Positions 42,109 to 50,161 of a DNA stretch of 64,000 nucleotides are shown in pieces (position 1 is the stretch's first letter; each line of letters starts with the position of its first letter). The stretch comes from an uncultured Eubacterium sp. (GTDB lineage Bacteria > Bacillota > Clostridia > Lachnospirales > Lachnospiraceae), in contig CAJTXO010000002.1 of the NCBI GenBank assembly GCA_910583555.1, positions 95,006-159,005 of the forward strand, given 5' to 3'. A program made the translations under genes and the position numbers. The notes beneath the pieces are model-generated. The model made no database searches. It was not told where the DNA came from and saw only the letters and a list, made by a program, of their open reading frames with translations.

Positions 42109-42639
42109 ATGGATAAGATAAAAACGATGCGGGGCGATATAACGAAACCGTTAGGGGTCCAGGCCATTGTGAATGCCGCGAACAGCTCGCTGCTCGGCGG
42201 CGGGGGAGTGGACGGAGCGATCCACCGGGCCGCGGGACCGGAACTGTTGTCTGAGTGCCGGCTGCTCGGCGGCTGCAAGACCGGTCAGGCGAAACTCACG
42301 AAAGCATACAATCTGCCCTGTGAGTACGTGATCCACACCGTCGGTCCGGTGTGGAATGGCGGCGGGAAAAACGAAGAGGAACTGCTCGCGAGCTGCTATT
42401 ACCACTCGATGAAGCTTGCCATGGAAAATGGTATCAGAACGATCGCATTTCCCTCTATTTCTACGGGAATCTATCGTTTTCCGGTGGACCGTGCCGCAAA
42501 GACCGCGGTCCGGACTGTGGCGGATTTTCTCAGTGAAAATGAGGATGCCTTTGATCTGGTGGAATGGGTCCTGTTTGACGCTGTGACGGAACAGGCTTAT
42601 GAGTCGGAAGTCGGGAAATGGCGTGAAAATACGGATTAG
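42109..42639 (+). CDS. Macro-domain O-acetyl-ADP-ribose deacetylase (YmdB-like)
   Basis: A 176-residue macro domain protein. MRGDITKP, AIVNAANSSLLGGGGVDGAI and HRAAGPELLSECRLLGGC form the ADP-ribose pocket, and IAFPSISTGIYRFP the second loop. It hydrolyses O-acetyl-ADP-ribose or removes ADP-ribose from proteins. AAGGAGG at 42096-42102 selects ATG 42109 (the frame is open from 42088). A fic remnant lies 13 bases downstream, so the locus may once have joined protein AMPylation and ADP-ribose turnover. Confidence 0.92.
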   Translation: MDKIKTMRGDITKPLGVQAIVNAANSSLLGGGGVDGAIHRAAGPELLSECRLLGGCKTGQAKLTKAYNLPCEYVIHTVGPVWNGGGKNEEELLASCYYHSMKLAMENGIRTIAFPSISTGIYRFPVDRAAKTAVRTVADFLSENEDAFDLVEWVLFDAVTEQAYESEVGKWRENTD

Positions 42640-42652
42640 GCGAGGGGAGATC

Positions 42653-42798
42653 ATGGAAGCGAAATTTCATATGACACAAAAGGAAAATATATTTCTCGCG
42701 AAAAGAAATCTGAGACGGGTGACCGGTCGGCGATCAAAAAATTCTTATATGATAATTGCATAGACGGCATGGAATTCAGCGGTTTGCAGGATATATGA
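42653..42798 (+). pseudogene. Fic-family remnant, internally deleted
   Basis: From ATG 42653 the frame reads FHMTQKENIFLAKRNL, the usual start of a Fic/DOC subfamily, then loses similarity and stops at 42761. From 42712 a second frame reads ETGDRSAIKKFLYDNCIDG and ends at TGA 42796-42798, resembling the C-terminus of the same proteins. The whole catalytic core is absent, consistent with a large internal deletion joining the two ends out of frame. It has a GAGGGGAGA ribosome site. Confidence 0.7.
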
Positions 42799-42827
42799 TA
42801 TATGCCAGTCTTTTTTCACCGGATTTC

Positions 42828-42856
42828 TTGACAAACCACATGAGATACTGTAAAAT
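42828..42856 (+). promoter_or_regulatory. Promoter of the fatty-acid synthesis operon
   Basis: TTGACA (42828-42833), 17-base spacer, TAAAAT (42851-42856). Confidence 0.9.
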
Positions 42857-42865
42857 ACTGAATAA

Positions 42866-42879
42866 CTCAAGTAGTTGAG
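42866..42879. promoter_or_regulatory. Candidate operator at the fab operon start site
   Basis: CTCAA-GTAG-TTGAG is a perfect palindrome placed at about +3 to +16 of the predicted transcript. The place suits repression by a MarR-type (FabT-like) or FapR-like lipid regulator, though the sequence does not match the FabT consensus that I know. The 42880-42993 leader shows no recognised RNA family. Confidence 0.55.
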
Positions 42880-42993
42880 GAATCTTGAAAATAATATTTA
42901 GTCTGCGGAACCCTACATAAATGCGGTATCGCGCCGACGGCGGCCCTACTGCGCAGGAGAATCCCGGGCAGGCTGAGAAAAGGAGAAATAGTC

Positions 42994-43224
42994 ATGTTAG
43001 AAAAAATGCAGGAACTTATCGCAGATCAGTTGAGTGTGGATGCGGACAGCATCACAGAAGCTTCTTCTTTTAAAGATGATTTGGGGGCAGATTCTCTGGA
43101 TCTCTATGAGTTGATCATGGCTCTGGAAGAAGAGTACGATGTGGAGATCCCGACGGATGATCTGGAGAGCATCCATACGGTTGGAGATGTCATTAACTTC
43201 CTGAAAGAAAAAGGCGTAGAGTAA
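42994..43224 (+). CDS. acpP: Acyl carrier protein
   Basis: A 76-residue acidic four-helix protein with the phosphopantetheine Ser in GADSLDLYELIMALEE. It carries the growing acyl chain. It heads the fab operon. In many Firmicutes an enoyl reductase gene (fabK) or fabH is next to it; here only 145 bases with a hairpin lie before fabD. Confidence 0.95.
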   Translation: MLEKMQELIADQLSVDADSITEASSFKDDLGADSLDLYELIMALEEEYDVEIPTDDLESIHTVGDVINFLKEKGVE

Positions 43225-43296
43225 TTACACAGGCGTAGTTATTCCACGTCTTAAGATGCGCCAGATGGAAAGCGCTTGATATGCGTAACAGTGTGT

Positions 43297-43320
43297 GGTT
43301 GCTGATGAAAGTCAGCAACC
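43297..43320 (+). other. Hairpin between acpP and fabD
   Basis: GGTTGCTGA (43297-43305) pairs perfectly with TCAGCAACC (43312-43320) around TGAAAG; only CTTTC follows. It may be a leaky terminator giving high acpP output, or an mRNA processing site. Confidence 0.65.
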
Positions 43321-43369
43321 CTTTCATTAGTTGCTGTTAAACAGCACAGAAACGAGGGAAAATAAAAGT

Positions 43370-44299
43370 ATGGGTAAGATTGCATTTGTATTTCCGGGAC
43401 AGGGAGCGCAGAAAGTAGGAATGGGAAAGGAGTTTTATGACAGTTTTCCCGTGGCGAAAGAGATTTTTGACAAGGCGAGCGAGGCCGTCGGACTGGATCT
43501 GAGGGCGCTCTGCTTTGAGGAAAATAAAGATATAGACATTACGGAATTTACACAGGTGGCGCTGCTGACGACGAGCGTGGCTACGATGGAAGTGCTGCGG
43601 GAGCGGGGGATCCGGCCGGATGTGGCGGCGGGCCTCAGCCTGGGCGAGTACTGCGCGCTTGTGGCAGCCAATGCCATGAATTACATTGACGCGGCGAAGG
43701 CAGTGAGAAAACGCGGGATCTACATGCAGGAAGAGGTGCCGGCGGGCGTCGGCGGCATGGCGGCCATTATGGGACTTGAGGCCGGGGTGATCGAGAAGGC
43801 GATCGACGGCATCGGCGAAGTACAGGTGGCAAATTATAACTGTCCGGGACAGATCGTTATTTCCGGAAAAAAAGAAGCCGTAGAGGAAGGCGCCGAAAAG
43901 TGCAAGGAAGCTGGGGCGAAACGCGCTGTTATGCTCAATGTCAGCGGACCGTTCCACTCGGACCTGCTGAGGGGCGCGGGAACGAAACTGGAAGCGGTGT
44001 TAAACGAGATCGAGTTTGGCAAGCCGGAATTCCCATATGTGGCGAATGTCACAGCTCAGTACATAACGGAGGCGGACGAGATCAAGCCGCTTCTTGTGAG
44101 ACAGGTTTCTTCGTCCGTCAGGTGGCAGCAGTCGGTGGAAGCGATGGCGGCAGACGGAGTGGATACCTTTATCGAAATCGGTCCGGGGCGCACACTTGCC
44201 GGTTTTAATAAAAAGATCAGTAAGGTGATCGGGAAGGATCTGACGACATACAGCATCGGGACGGTGGCGGATATGGATGCGCTGCTAGAAAAAGTGTGA
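43370..44299 (+). CDS. fabD: Malonyl-CoA:ACP transacylase
   Basis: A 309-residue transacylase. FVFPGQGAQKVGMG begins it, GLSLGEYCAL holds the catalytic Ser, NVSGPFHSDLL the catalytic His, and IEIGPGRTL the C-terminal motif. It loads malonate on ACP. ATG 43370 is chosen; an open frame continues upstream to 43331 with no ribosome site. Its stop codon lies inside the branched RNA element that follows. Confidence 0.95.
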   Translation: MGKIAFVFPGQGAQKVGMGKEFYDSFPVAKEIFDKASEAVGLDLRALCFEENKDIDITEFTQVALLTTSVATMEVLRERGIRPDVAAGLSLGEYCALVAANAMNYIDAAKAVRKRGIYMQEEVPAGVGGMAAIMGLEAGVIEKAIDGIGEVQVANYNCPGQIVISGKKEAVEEGAEKCKEAGAKRAVMLNVSGPFHSDLLRGAGTKLEAVLNEIEFGKPEFPYVANVTAQYITEADEIKPLLVRQVSSSVRWQQSVEAMAADGVDTFIEIGPGRTLAGFNKKISKVIGKDLTTYSIGTVADMDALLEKV

Positions 44300-44426
44300 A
44301 TGAAACTACGGATTCGAATGTCTCCTATGGAGACATTAACCTCATCAAGTAGTTTCTCGCAAGGCGCCGCTCGCGGCACCTTGCTCTATTCACACTGGTA
44401 GAATCCGCTCCGCGGATTCTCCGCCA
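44293..44426 (+). ncRNA. Branched structured RNA element between fabD and fabG
   Basis: Nested perfect pairings: P1 AGTGTGAAT (44293-44301) with ATTCACACT (44388-44396); P2 GAAACTAC (44302-44309) with GTAGTTTC (44349-44356); P2a AATGTCTCC (44317-44325) with GGAGACATT (44329-44337); P3 GCAAGG-C-GCCGC (44359-44370) with GCGGC-A-CCTTGC (44373-44384). P1 closes a three-way junction holding P2 and P3. P4 AGAATCCGC (44400-44408) with GCGGATTCT (44412-44420) follows. GGATTC (44310-44315) could instead pair with GAATCC (44401-44406). It matches no RNA family that I know; it could be a regulatory leader for fabG or a dispersed palindromic repeat. Confidence 0.65.
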
Positions 44427-44474
44427 CTAAATCAAGCCGTGTTTGGAAGGTTGTTAGAAAGGACAGGTAATCAT

Positions 44475-45218
44475 ATGTTATTGGAAGATAAGGTAGCTGT
44501 TGTGACAGGCGCCGGCCGCGGGATCGGCAGGGGGATTGCCCTCGCGATGGCCAGGGAAGGTGCGACGGTAGTCGTGAATTATAACGGTTCCGCCGAGCGT
44601 GCCAAAGAGGTGGTAAGCGCGATCGAGGCAGAAGGCGGAAAAGCGGCTGCCGTACAGTGTGACGTCAGTGATTTTGAGGCGGCGAAAGAGTTTTACCAGA
44701 CGCTCGTCAAAGAATACGGCAGGATTGATATCCTGGTGAACAATGCCGGTATTACGAGAGATAATCTGATGATGAAAATGTCGGAGGAGGAATTTCAGAG
44801 CGTCATTCAGACAAATCTGGCCGGGACGTTCCACGGGGTCAAATTTGTGAGCCGGCCGATGATGAAACAGCGGTGCGGGCGCATTATCAATATCGCCTCG
44901 GTTTCAGGTGTGACTGGAAACATGGGACAGGCAAATTATTCCGCGTCCAAAGCGGGCGTGATCGGACTGACAAAGGCGGCGGCAAAGGAACTTGCCTCCC
45001 GTAACATAACGGTAAACGCAGTCGCGCCTGGATTTGTCGATACGGAAATGACAGAGGTGCTGTCGGATTCCGTGAAGGAAGCGGCGGTGGCGTCGATTCC
45101 GCTCGGCCGGTTCGGCCAGGTGGAGGACATCGCGGAAGCGGTCGTATTTCTCGCGTCCGACAGGGCGAAATACATAACGGGGCAGGTACTCTGCGTCGAT
45201 GGCGGGATTGCCATGTAA
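44475..45218 (+). CDS. fabG: 3-oxoacyl-ACP reductase
   Basis: A 247-residue short-chain dehydrogenase. TGAGRGIGRGIA is the NADPH site, NNAGITRDNL and the catalytic Ser/Tyr/Lys (INIASVSG, YSASKAG) are present, and FVDTEMTEVL is family-typical. It reduces 3-oxoacyl-ACP. ATG 44475 is chosen behind AGAAAGGACAGG, rather than the upstream in-frame 44439. It is separated from fabD by the branched RNA element. Confidence 0.95.
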   Translation: MLLEDKVAVVTGAGRGIGRGIALAMAREGATVVVNYNGSAERAKEVVSAIEAEGGKAAAVQCDVSDFEAAKEFYQTLVKEYGRIDILVNNAGITRDNLMMKMSEEEFQSVIQTNLAGTFHGVKFVSRPMMKQRCGRIINIASVSGVTGNMGQANYSASKAGVIGLTKAAAKELASRNITVNAVAPGFVDTEMTEVLSDSVKEAAVASIPLGRFGQVEDIAEAVVFLASDRAKYITGQVLCVDGGIAM

Positions 45219-45256
45219 CGAGGCGCTTATCATATTGAATTTAGGAGGATTGACTC

Positions 45257-46495
45257 ATGAGCAGACGAGTAGTCATAACCGGGATGGGGGCGATCACCCC
45301 GGTCGGAAATACGGTGGATGAATTTTGGAGCAATATCAAAAAGGGAGTGGTCGGCATCGGCCCGATGACGCAGATCGATCCCACGGATTACAAAGCGAAG
45401 CTGGCGGCAGAAGTAAAAGATTTTGAGCCAAAGGATTACATGGATCCCAAATCCGCCAGACGCATGGAGAGGTTTGCGCAGTTTGCGGTAGCTGCCGCGA
45501 AACAGGCGATGGAAGACAGCGGGCTGGATATGGAAAAAGAGGACCCATTTATGGTGGGAACCTGTGTGGGCTGCGGGATCGGAAGTCTCCAGTGTATGCA
45601 GAGGGAATATAAGAAGTTGTTGGACAAAGGCCCGAACCGCGTCGCTCCCCTGATGATACCGTCCCTGATTTCCAATATGGCTGCCGGAAATATTGCGATC
45701 CAGCTTGGATTAAAAGGGAAAAATATCAATATCGTGACAGCGTGCGCCACGGGAAACCACAACATCGGTGAGGGATTCCGTTCCGTACAGTACGGAGAGG
45801 CGGATGTCATGATCGCCGGAGGAGCCGAGGCGGCGATTACGGAACTCGGTGTGTCCGGTTTTACGAATATGACGGCGCTGTCCCTCGCGACAGATCCGAA
45901 AAAGGCTTCGATCCCATTTGATGTAAACCGCAGCGGTTTTGTGATGGGCGAGGGAGCCGGTATCATCGTTCTCGAGGAATTGGAGCACGCGAAGAAGCGC
46001 GGCGCGAAGATTTACGCCGAGGTGATCGGCTATGGCGCGACAAACGACGCGTTCCATATCACATCGCCGGCTGAGGACGGAAGCGGAGCGGCAAAGGCGA
46101 TGGAATTTGCGATGAAGGACGCCGGTGTGAAGCCGGAGGACATTGACTACATCAACGCGCACGGGACGAGCACCCATATGAACGATTTATTTGAGACGAG
46201 AGCGGTCAAGCTCGCGATGGGGGATGCCGCTTACAAATGCAAGATCAGTTCCACAAAATCGATGGTCGGACACCTTCTCGGAGCAGCCGGCGGCGTGGAG
46301 ACGATCGCCTGCGTAAAATCCATTACGGATCATTATGTACATGTAAATGCCGGACTGACCGATCAGGATCCGGAGTGTGATCTGGACTGCGTCAAGGGCG
46401 AGGGAATCGAGATGGATGTAAACATTGCCCTTTCCAATTCACTTGGATTTGGCGGACATAATGCAACTCTGATCTTCAAAGCATATAATGAATAA
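45257..46495 (+). CDS. fabF: 3-oxoacyl-ACP synthase II
   Basis: A 412-residue condensing enzyme with the catalytic Cys in VTACATGNHNIGEGF, and the two His in INAHGTSTHMND and STKSMVGHLLGAAGG. It elongates acyl-ACP with malonyl-ACP. The ribosome site is AGGAGG. It overlaps the open frame of fabZ. Confidence 0.96.
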   Translation: MSRRVVITGMGAITPVGNTVDEFWSNIKKGVVGIGPMTQIDPTDYKAKLAAEVKDFEPKDYMDPKSARRMERFAQFAVAAAKQAMEDSGLDMEKEDPFMVGTCVGCGIGSLQCMQREYKKLLDKGPNRVAPLMIPSLISNMAAGNIAIQLGLKGKNINIVTACATGNHNIGEGFRSVQYGEADVMIAGGAEAAITELGVSGFTNMTALSLATDPKKASIPFDVNRSGFVMGEGAGIIVLEELEHAKKRGAKIYAEVIGYGATNDAFHITSPAEDGSGAAKAMEFAMKDAGVKPEDIDYINAHGTSTHMNDLFETRAVKLAMGDAAYKCKISSTKSMVGHLLGAAGGVETIACVKSITDHYVHVNAGLTDQDPECDLDCVKGEGIEMDVNIALSNSLGFGGHNATLIFKAYNE

Positions 46496-46514
46496 AGAAG
46501 CGGGAGGGTTAAAC

Positions 46515-46937
46515 GTGTTACTGGATATCAATGAGATTAAAAAGATCATCCCGCACCGGTATCCGTTTTTACTGGTGGACTGCATCGAGGAAATGGAACC
46601 CGGCGTGAAAGCGGTCGGATATAAAAACGTGACGGTAAACGAGCCGTATTTTCAGGGACATTTTCCCGAGAAGCCTGTGATGCCGGGCGTTCTCATCGTC
46701 GAGGCGCTGGCGCAGGTCGGCGCGGTCGCGGTGCTCAGTTTAGAGCAGAATAAAGGAAAGCTGGCGTTTTTCGGCGGCATCGATAAGGCAAAATTCCGCC
46801 ATCAGGTCGTGCCGGGTGACCGGCTGAGGCTGGAAACCGAGATCATCAAGTGCAAGGGGCCGATGGGGGTCGGAAAAGCGATTGCCACGGTGGACGGAAA
46901 AACGGCGTGTGAGGCGGAGATTAAATTTATCATATAA
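46515..46937 (+). CDS. fabZ: 3-hydroxyacyl-ACP dehydratase
   Basis: A 140-residue hot-dog fold enzyme. HRYPFLLVD contains the catalytic His and MPGVLIVEALAQ the catalytic Glu. It dehydrates 3-hydroxyacyl-ACP. GTG 46515 lies 6 bases after GGAGGG; ATG 46488 within fabF is in frame and would add nine residues. It is the last fab gene here; acc genes and an enoyl reductase are not in the window. Confidence 0.94.
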   Translation: MLLDINEIKKIIPHRYPFLLVDCIEEMEPGVKAVGYKNVTVNEPYFQGHFPEKPVMPGVLIVEALAQVGAVAVLSLEQNKGKLAFFGGIDKAKFRHQVVPGDRLRLETEIIKCKGPMGVGKAIATVDGKTACEAEIKFII

Positions 46938-46945
46938 TAATAGCT

Positions 46946-46959
46946 TTCGCCGTTTGCGG
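46946..46959 (+). other. Short hairpin after fabZ
   Basis: CGCCG-TTTG-CGGCG (46946-46959), without a T tract. It resembles the hairpin at 12003 in loop type, so it may be an mRNA stability element. Confidence 0.4.
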
Positions 46960-47030
46960 CGTGTAGAAGGCATACGCAGCATTTCAGTGGTCATGCTGAC
47001 TGTAAAAATAATAAGGAGAGACGAGTGGAT

Positions 47031-48422
47031 ATGAGCGAAAAAACAATGGACAAAATCGTAGCACTTGCCAAAGGCCGTGGATTCATTTATCCGGGATCGG
47101 AAATCTATGGAGGGCTTGCGAATACATGGGATTATGGAAATCTCGGTGTAGAACTGAAAAATAATGTAAAAAAGGCCTGGTGGCAGAAATTCATCCAGGA
47201 AAATAAATATAATGTCGGCGTGGACTGCGCGATTCTCATGAATCCGCAGACATGGGTGGCGTCAGGACATCTCGGCGGCTTTTCCGATCCGCTCATGGAT
47301 TGTAAGGAGTGCCATGAGAGATTTCGCGCCGACCAGTTGATCGAAAATTTCGCGTCGGAAAAGGAAATGGAGCTGGATGGATCGGTCGATGGCTGGGACA
47401 ATGAAAAGATGGAGCAGTTTATCGCCGACCAAAACATCCCATGTCCGTCGTGCGGCAAGCACAACTTTACCGATATACGCCAGTTTAACCTGATGTTTAA
47501 GACGTTCCAGGGCGTGACGGAGGACGCGAAAAATACGGTATATCTCCGGCCGGAAACCGCGCAGGGTATTTTCGTGAATTTTAAAAATGTCCAGCGGACA
47601 TCCCGCAAGAAAGTACCATTTGGTATCGGGCAGATCGGAAAGTCATTCCGCAACGAGATCACGCCGGGTAACTTTACGTTCCGTACGCGCGAGTTTGAGC
47701 AGATGGAGCTGGAGTTCTTCTGTGTACCGGACACGGATCTGGAGTGGTTCTCCTACTGGAAAGAGTTTTGTATCAAATGGCTGCAGGATCTGGGCATCCG
47801 CGAAGAGGAAATGCGCGTCCGCGACCACGACAAGGAAGAACTTTCCTTCTACAGCAAGGCGACGAGTGACATTGAGTTCCTGTTCCCATTTGGCTGGGGC
47901 GAGCTGTGGGGCATCGCCGACCGGACAGATTACGACCTGACCCAGCACCAGAATACATCCGGTGAAGATATGAGTTATTTTGATGACGAGCGCAAGGAAA
48001 AATATGTGCCGTACGTCATCGAGCCATCGCTTGGCGCAGACCGCGTGACGCTGGCGTTCCTCTGCAGCGCATATGACGAAGAGGAGTTAGAGGGCGGCGA
48101 CATGCGTACCGTCATGCACTTCCATCCGGCACTCGCGCCGGTCAAGATCGGTGTGCTCCCGCTTTCTAAGAAACTGAACGAGGGAGCGGAAAAGGTGTAC
48201 GAGGAACTGAGCAAATATTATAACTGTGAATACGATGACCGCGGGAACATCGGAAAGCGCTACCGCCGCCAGGACGAGATCGGTACGCCGTACTGCATTA
48301 CTTACGATTTTGAATCGGAAGAAGACGGCATGGTCACGGTCCGCGACCGCGATTCGATGGCGCAGGAGAGAATCAAGATCTCCGAATTGAAAGAGTATTT
48401 CGACGGCAGGTTTTCGTTTTAG
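47031..48422 (+). CDS. glyQS: Glycyl-tRNA synthetase (single-chain class II)
   Basis: A 463-residue class II synthetase of the homodimeric type. Motif 1 region GSEIYGGLANTWDYGNLG, motif 2 FRNEITPGNFTFRTREFEQME and motif 3 GADRVTLAFL are present, and a Cys cluster (CKECHERFRAD, CPSCGKHNFTD) suggests zinc. It charges tRNA-Gly. AAGGAGAG precedes GTG 47025 and ATG 47031; ATG is preferred. A 38-bp tandem duplication begins over its stop codon. Confidence 0.95.
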   Translation: MSEKTMDKIVALAKGRGFIYPGSEIYGGLANTWDYGNLGVELKNNVKKAWWQKFIQENKYNVGVDCAILMNPQTWVASGHLGGFSDPLMDCKECHERFRADQLIENFASEKEMELDGSVDGWDNEKMEQFIADQNIPCPSCGKHNFTDIRQFNLMFKTFQGVTEDAKNTVYLRPETAQGIFVNFKNVQRTSRKKVPFGIGQIGKSFRNEITPGNFTFRTREFEQMELEFFCVPDTDLEWFSYWKEFCIKWLQDLGIREEEMRVRDHDKEELSFYSKATSDIEFLFPFGWGELWGIADRTDYDLTQHQNTSGEDMSYFDDERKEKYVPYVIEPSLGADRVTLAFLCSAYDEEELEGGDMRTVMHFHPALAPVKIGVLPLSKKLNEGAEKVYEELSKYYNCEYDDRGNIGKRYRRQDEIGTPYCITYDFESEEDGMVTVRDRDSMAQERIKISELKEYFDGRFSF

Positions 48423-48492
48423 GCTGCGAAGCGGACTTTGGGCCGTGTAATGGATTTTAGGCTGCGAAGCGGACTTTGGGCCGTGTAATGGG
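48417..48492. repeat. Exact 38-bp tandem duplication across the glyQS stop codon
   Basis: The unit starting TTTTAGGCTGCGAAGCGG at 48417 recurs at 48455 with 37 consecutive matching bases (period 38). The first copy contains the TAG stop of the synthetase. A GGCCG/CGGCC pairing follows it. The remainder of 48493-48660 is unassigned. Confidence 0.9.
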
Positions 48493-48626
48493 CTTTCGGC
48501 CGCAAGGCATTCACAAATGATCAGAGCATGAGGCGGCGTGATTTTTGTGGATGCCTTTTTGGCAGAAGGGCGGGAAAAAGGTAATTGGAATTATAGGTAA
48601 TATCTGGTAATTTTTTGAAAAAAGTC

Positions 48627-48655
48627 TTGATTTTTGTTTTAATATGTGCTACGCT
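48627..48655 (+). promoter_or_regulatory. Promoter of the 55-aa/199-aa gene pair
   Basis: TTGATT (48627-48632), 17-base spacer, TGC-extended TACGCT (48650-48655), about 43 bases before the ATG at 48698. Confidence 0.5.
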
Positions 48656-48697
48656 TTTTTTAAATAATCAACTATTTAGCCAGGGGAGGTGCCGTTT

Positions 48698-48865
48698 ATG
48701 GAAGAACGTGTAAAAGGTTTGCAGGGATTTCTTGCAGAGGACAAAAGTCTGATGGAAAAAGTAACCGTTTTTGAATTCCAGACGAAAAAGGCTGCACCGG
48801 GCAATACAGATAAACATATCAATGATGCTTTTGAGGCATACTGCAACGTATTGGAAAAAAATTGA
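48698..48865 (+). CDS. 55-residue protein of unknown function
   Basis: ATG 48698 follows GGGGAGGT. The product begins MEERVKGLQGFLAEDKSLME and ends in AYCNVLEKN. The LQGFLAEDKSLMEKV segment loosely recalls Nif11-like leader peptides, but the match is short and no modification genes are near. It is followed after 18 bases by the 199-residue gene, so they form a pair. No family is recognised. Confidence 0.6.
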   Translation: MEERVKGLQGFLAEDKSLMEKVTVFEFQTKKAAPGNTDKHINDAFEAYCNVLEKN

Positions 48866-48883
48866 TTTTATCGAGGTACTGTC

Positions 48884-49483
48884 GTGGAGAGGGATAAATT
48901 TTACGAGATATTTGACAAGACTATTTTGCCTTTTGTAGAGCAGCTGGAGGAGAATAATCCGAAGATCAGACGTAGGGATCTGACAGAGTGTAAAGCTAAC
49001 ATTTATGACGAATATATGACGTTGAACCGGACGTATAAGAGCCAGATCTTTGATAAGGATGCGGACACGGTGTTGTTGGACCGCCATAAGATTGCGGCTT
49101 GTATTTGTGGCGCTTTTTTGCGCGTTCCTGTATTGGACAAGACGGAATTGGTCCGGCATATTAAAAAAACAGGGCAGAAAGTAGAAGTTGTATTTTATTA
49201 TGTGAATGAGCTGGTCGCTTTTTATGCGGCTACGAAATTTTTGTCATTTTTTATGATACTGGAGCATGAGGGACAGGACCGGGTGGTTCGGGAGATTTTG
49301 AAAACGTTCCCGCTCATGCCGCCGACGACAAAAAATAAAAAAGGATTTTGGAACAGCGTGCTGTTTAATTTGTCCCAGATCAAAGACGAAAAGCAGATTG
49401 GGACGGAGCATTTTGATATGTACGCATATGCGATGTTTTTCTTTTGGCTGGAGAATTATTTTTATGAGAGAGTGGCGGCGTAG
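48884..49483 (+). CDS. 199-residue cytoplasmic protein of unknown function
   Basis: Starts at GTG 48884 with GAGGT six bases upstream. The protein is mostly helical with aromatic-rich segments (FYYVNELVAFYAATKFLSFF, YAYAMFFFWLENYFYERV) and a Cys pair (AACICGAFL). It has no signal peptide or clear membrane helix. I do not recognise the family. The preceding 55-residue gene and shared promoter suggest a functional pair. Confidence 0.72.
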   Translation: MERDKFYEIFDKTILPFVEQLEENNPKIRRRDLTECKANIYDEYMTLNRTYKSQIFDKDADTVLLDRHKIAACICGAFLRVPVLDKTELVRHIKKTGQKVEVVFYYVNELVAFYAATKFLSFFMILEHEGQDRVVREILKTFPLMPPTTKNKKGFWNSVLFNLSQIKDEKQIGTEHFDMYAYAMFFFWLENYFYERVAA

Positions 49484-49510
49484 GAAAAGAGAATACAGAT
49501 TAGGGATAGG

Positions 49511-49550
49511 AGAAGGATTGCCGGAATGTTCAGAAGGGATCCTTCTTTTT
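49511..49550 (+). terminator. Terminator after the 199-residue gene
   Basis: AGAAGGAT (49511-49518) pairs with ATCCTTCT (49539-49546), then T residues. Confidence 0.7.
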
Positions 49551-49727
49551 GTGCTAGGGGGGGAATTGGAGTATTCAGGGAATACAAAATCCTGACAAAC
49601 AACTGGAAGACTATTGGAATACTATTAATTCAGACAAAGTGAATATAAACATTTTAAAAGATGAAGATGTTTTACGCATAGCAGAACATGTTGAAACGGA
49701 TGCACTTAAATATTTTGAGGTAATTTA

Positions 49728-50139
49728 ATGGATGAAAGGATTTATCAGATTGCATAGCAGATAGTTGAAATACATCAAAAAGCTTATGAGGTTTATTTGC
49801 CGTTGGTTGAAAATCCATTGTCAGGTCACCCCTGGCATTGACATGAGTGGTTTTCGTATCATGTCGATAGGAGATTGTGAGCCGCAGGAAGAATCTGATA
49901 ATGATCGTCTTTCCGGAGAACTTGTGCCGATTATTTCCCGTGACCAGTTTGAGTATGAGGCTGAAAAGTTCCTGACAATATACTGTCCAGAAGCTTTGGA
50001 TAAACTCTCGAAGGGATATTGCTATCAATCGAAATATCAAGGCGCGAGGTATTACACGCAGTTTATGCGGAATTTTGCACCGGTTGAAAATCAGATTGAA
50101 TATTCCTTTGAACTTAATGCACTACAAGGCACTTCTTGA
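49728..50139 (+). pseudogene. Broken gene fragments (unrecognised)
   Basis: From ATG 49728 a frame reads MDERIYQIA, stops at TAG 49755-49757, and continues open as QIVEIHQKAYEVYLPLVENP to TGA 49839. A different frame then reads DMSGFRIMSIGDCEP and EYEAEKFLTIYCPEALDKL to the stop at 50137-50139. The stop and the frame change show decay. A short fragment just before (NINILKDEDVLRIAEHVETD, 49641-49727) resembles an antitoxin-like tail. No intact gene lies in 49551-50514. Confidence 0.55.
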
Positions 50140-50161
50140 GCAGATATTCAGCGTTTGAAAC

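Noticed and set aside
42900..42993. Riboswitch in the acpP leader
   Set aside because: The GC-rich leader has short pairings, but no conserved core of a riboswitch that I know, so it is left unassigned.
48698..48865. Nif11-like RiPP precursor
   Set aside because: The resemblance covers about 15 residues only and no lanthipeptide, radical SAM or YcaO enzyme lies nearby, so it is reported only as an unknown small protein.
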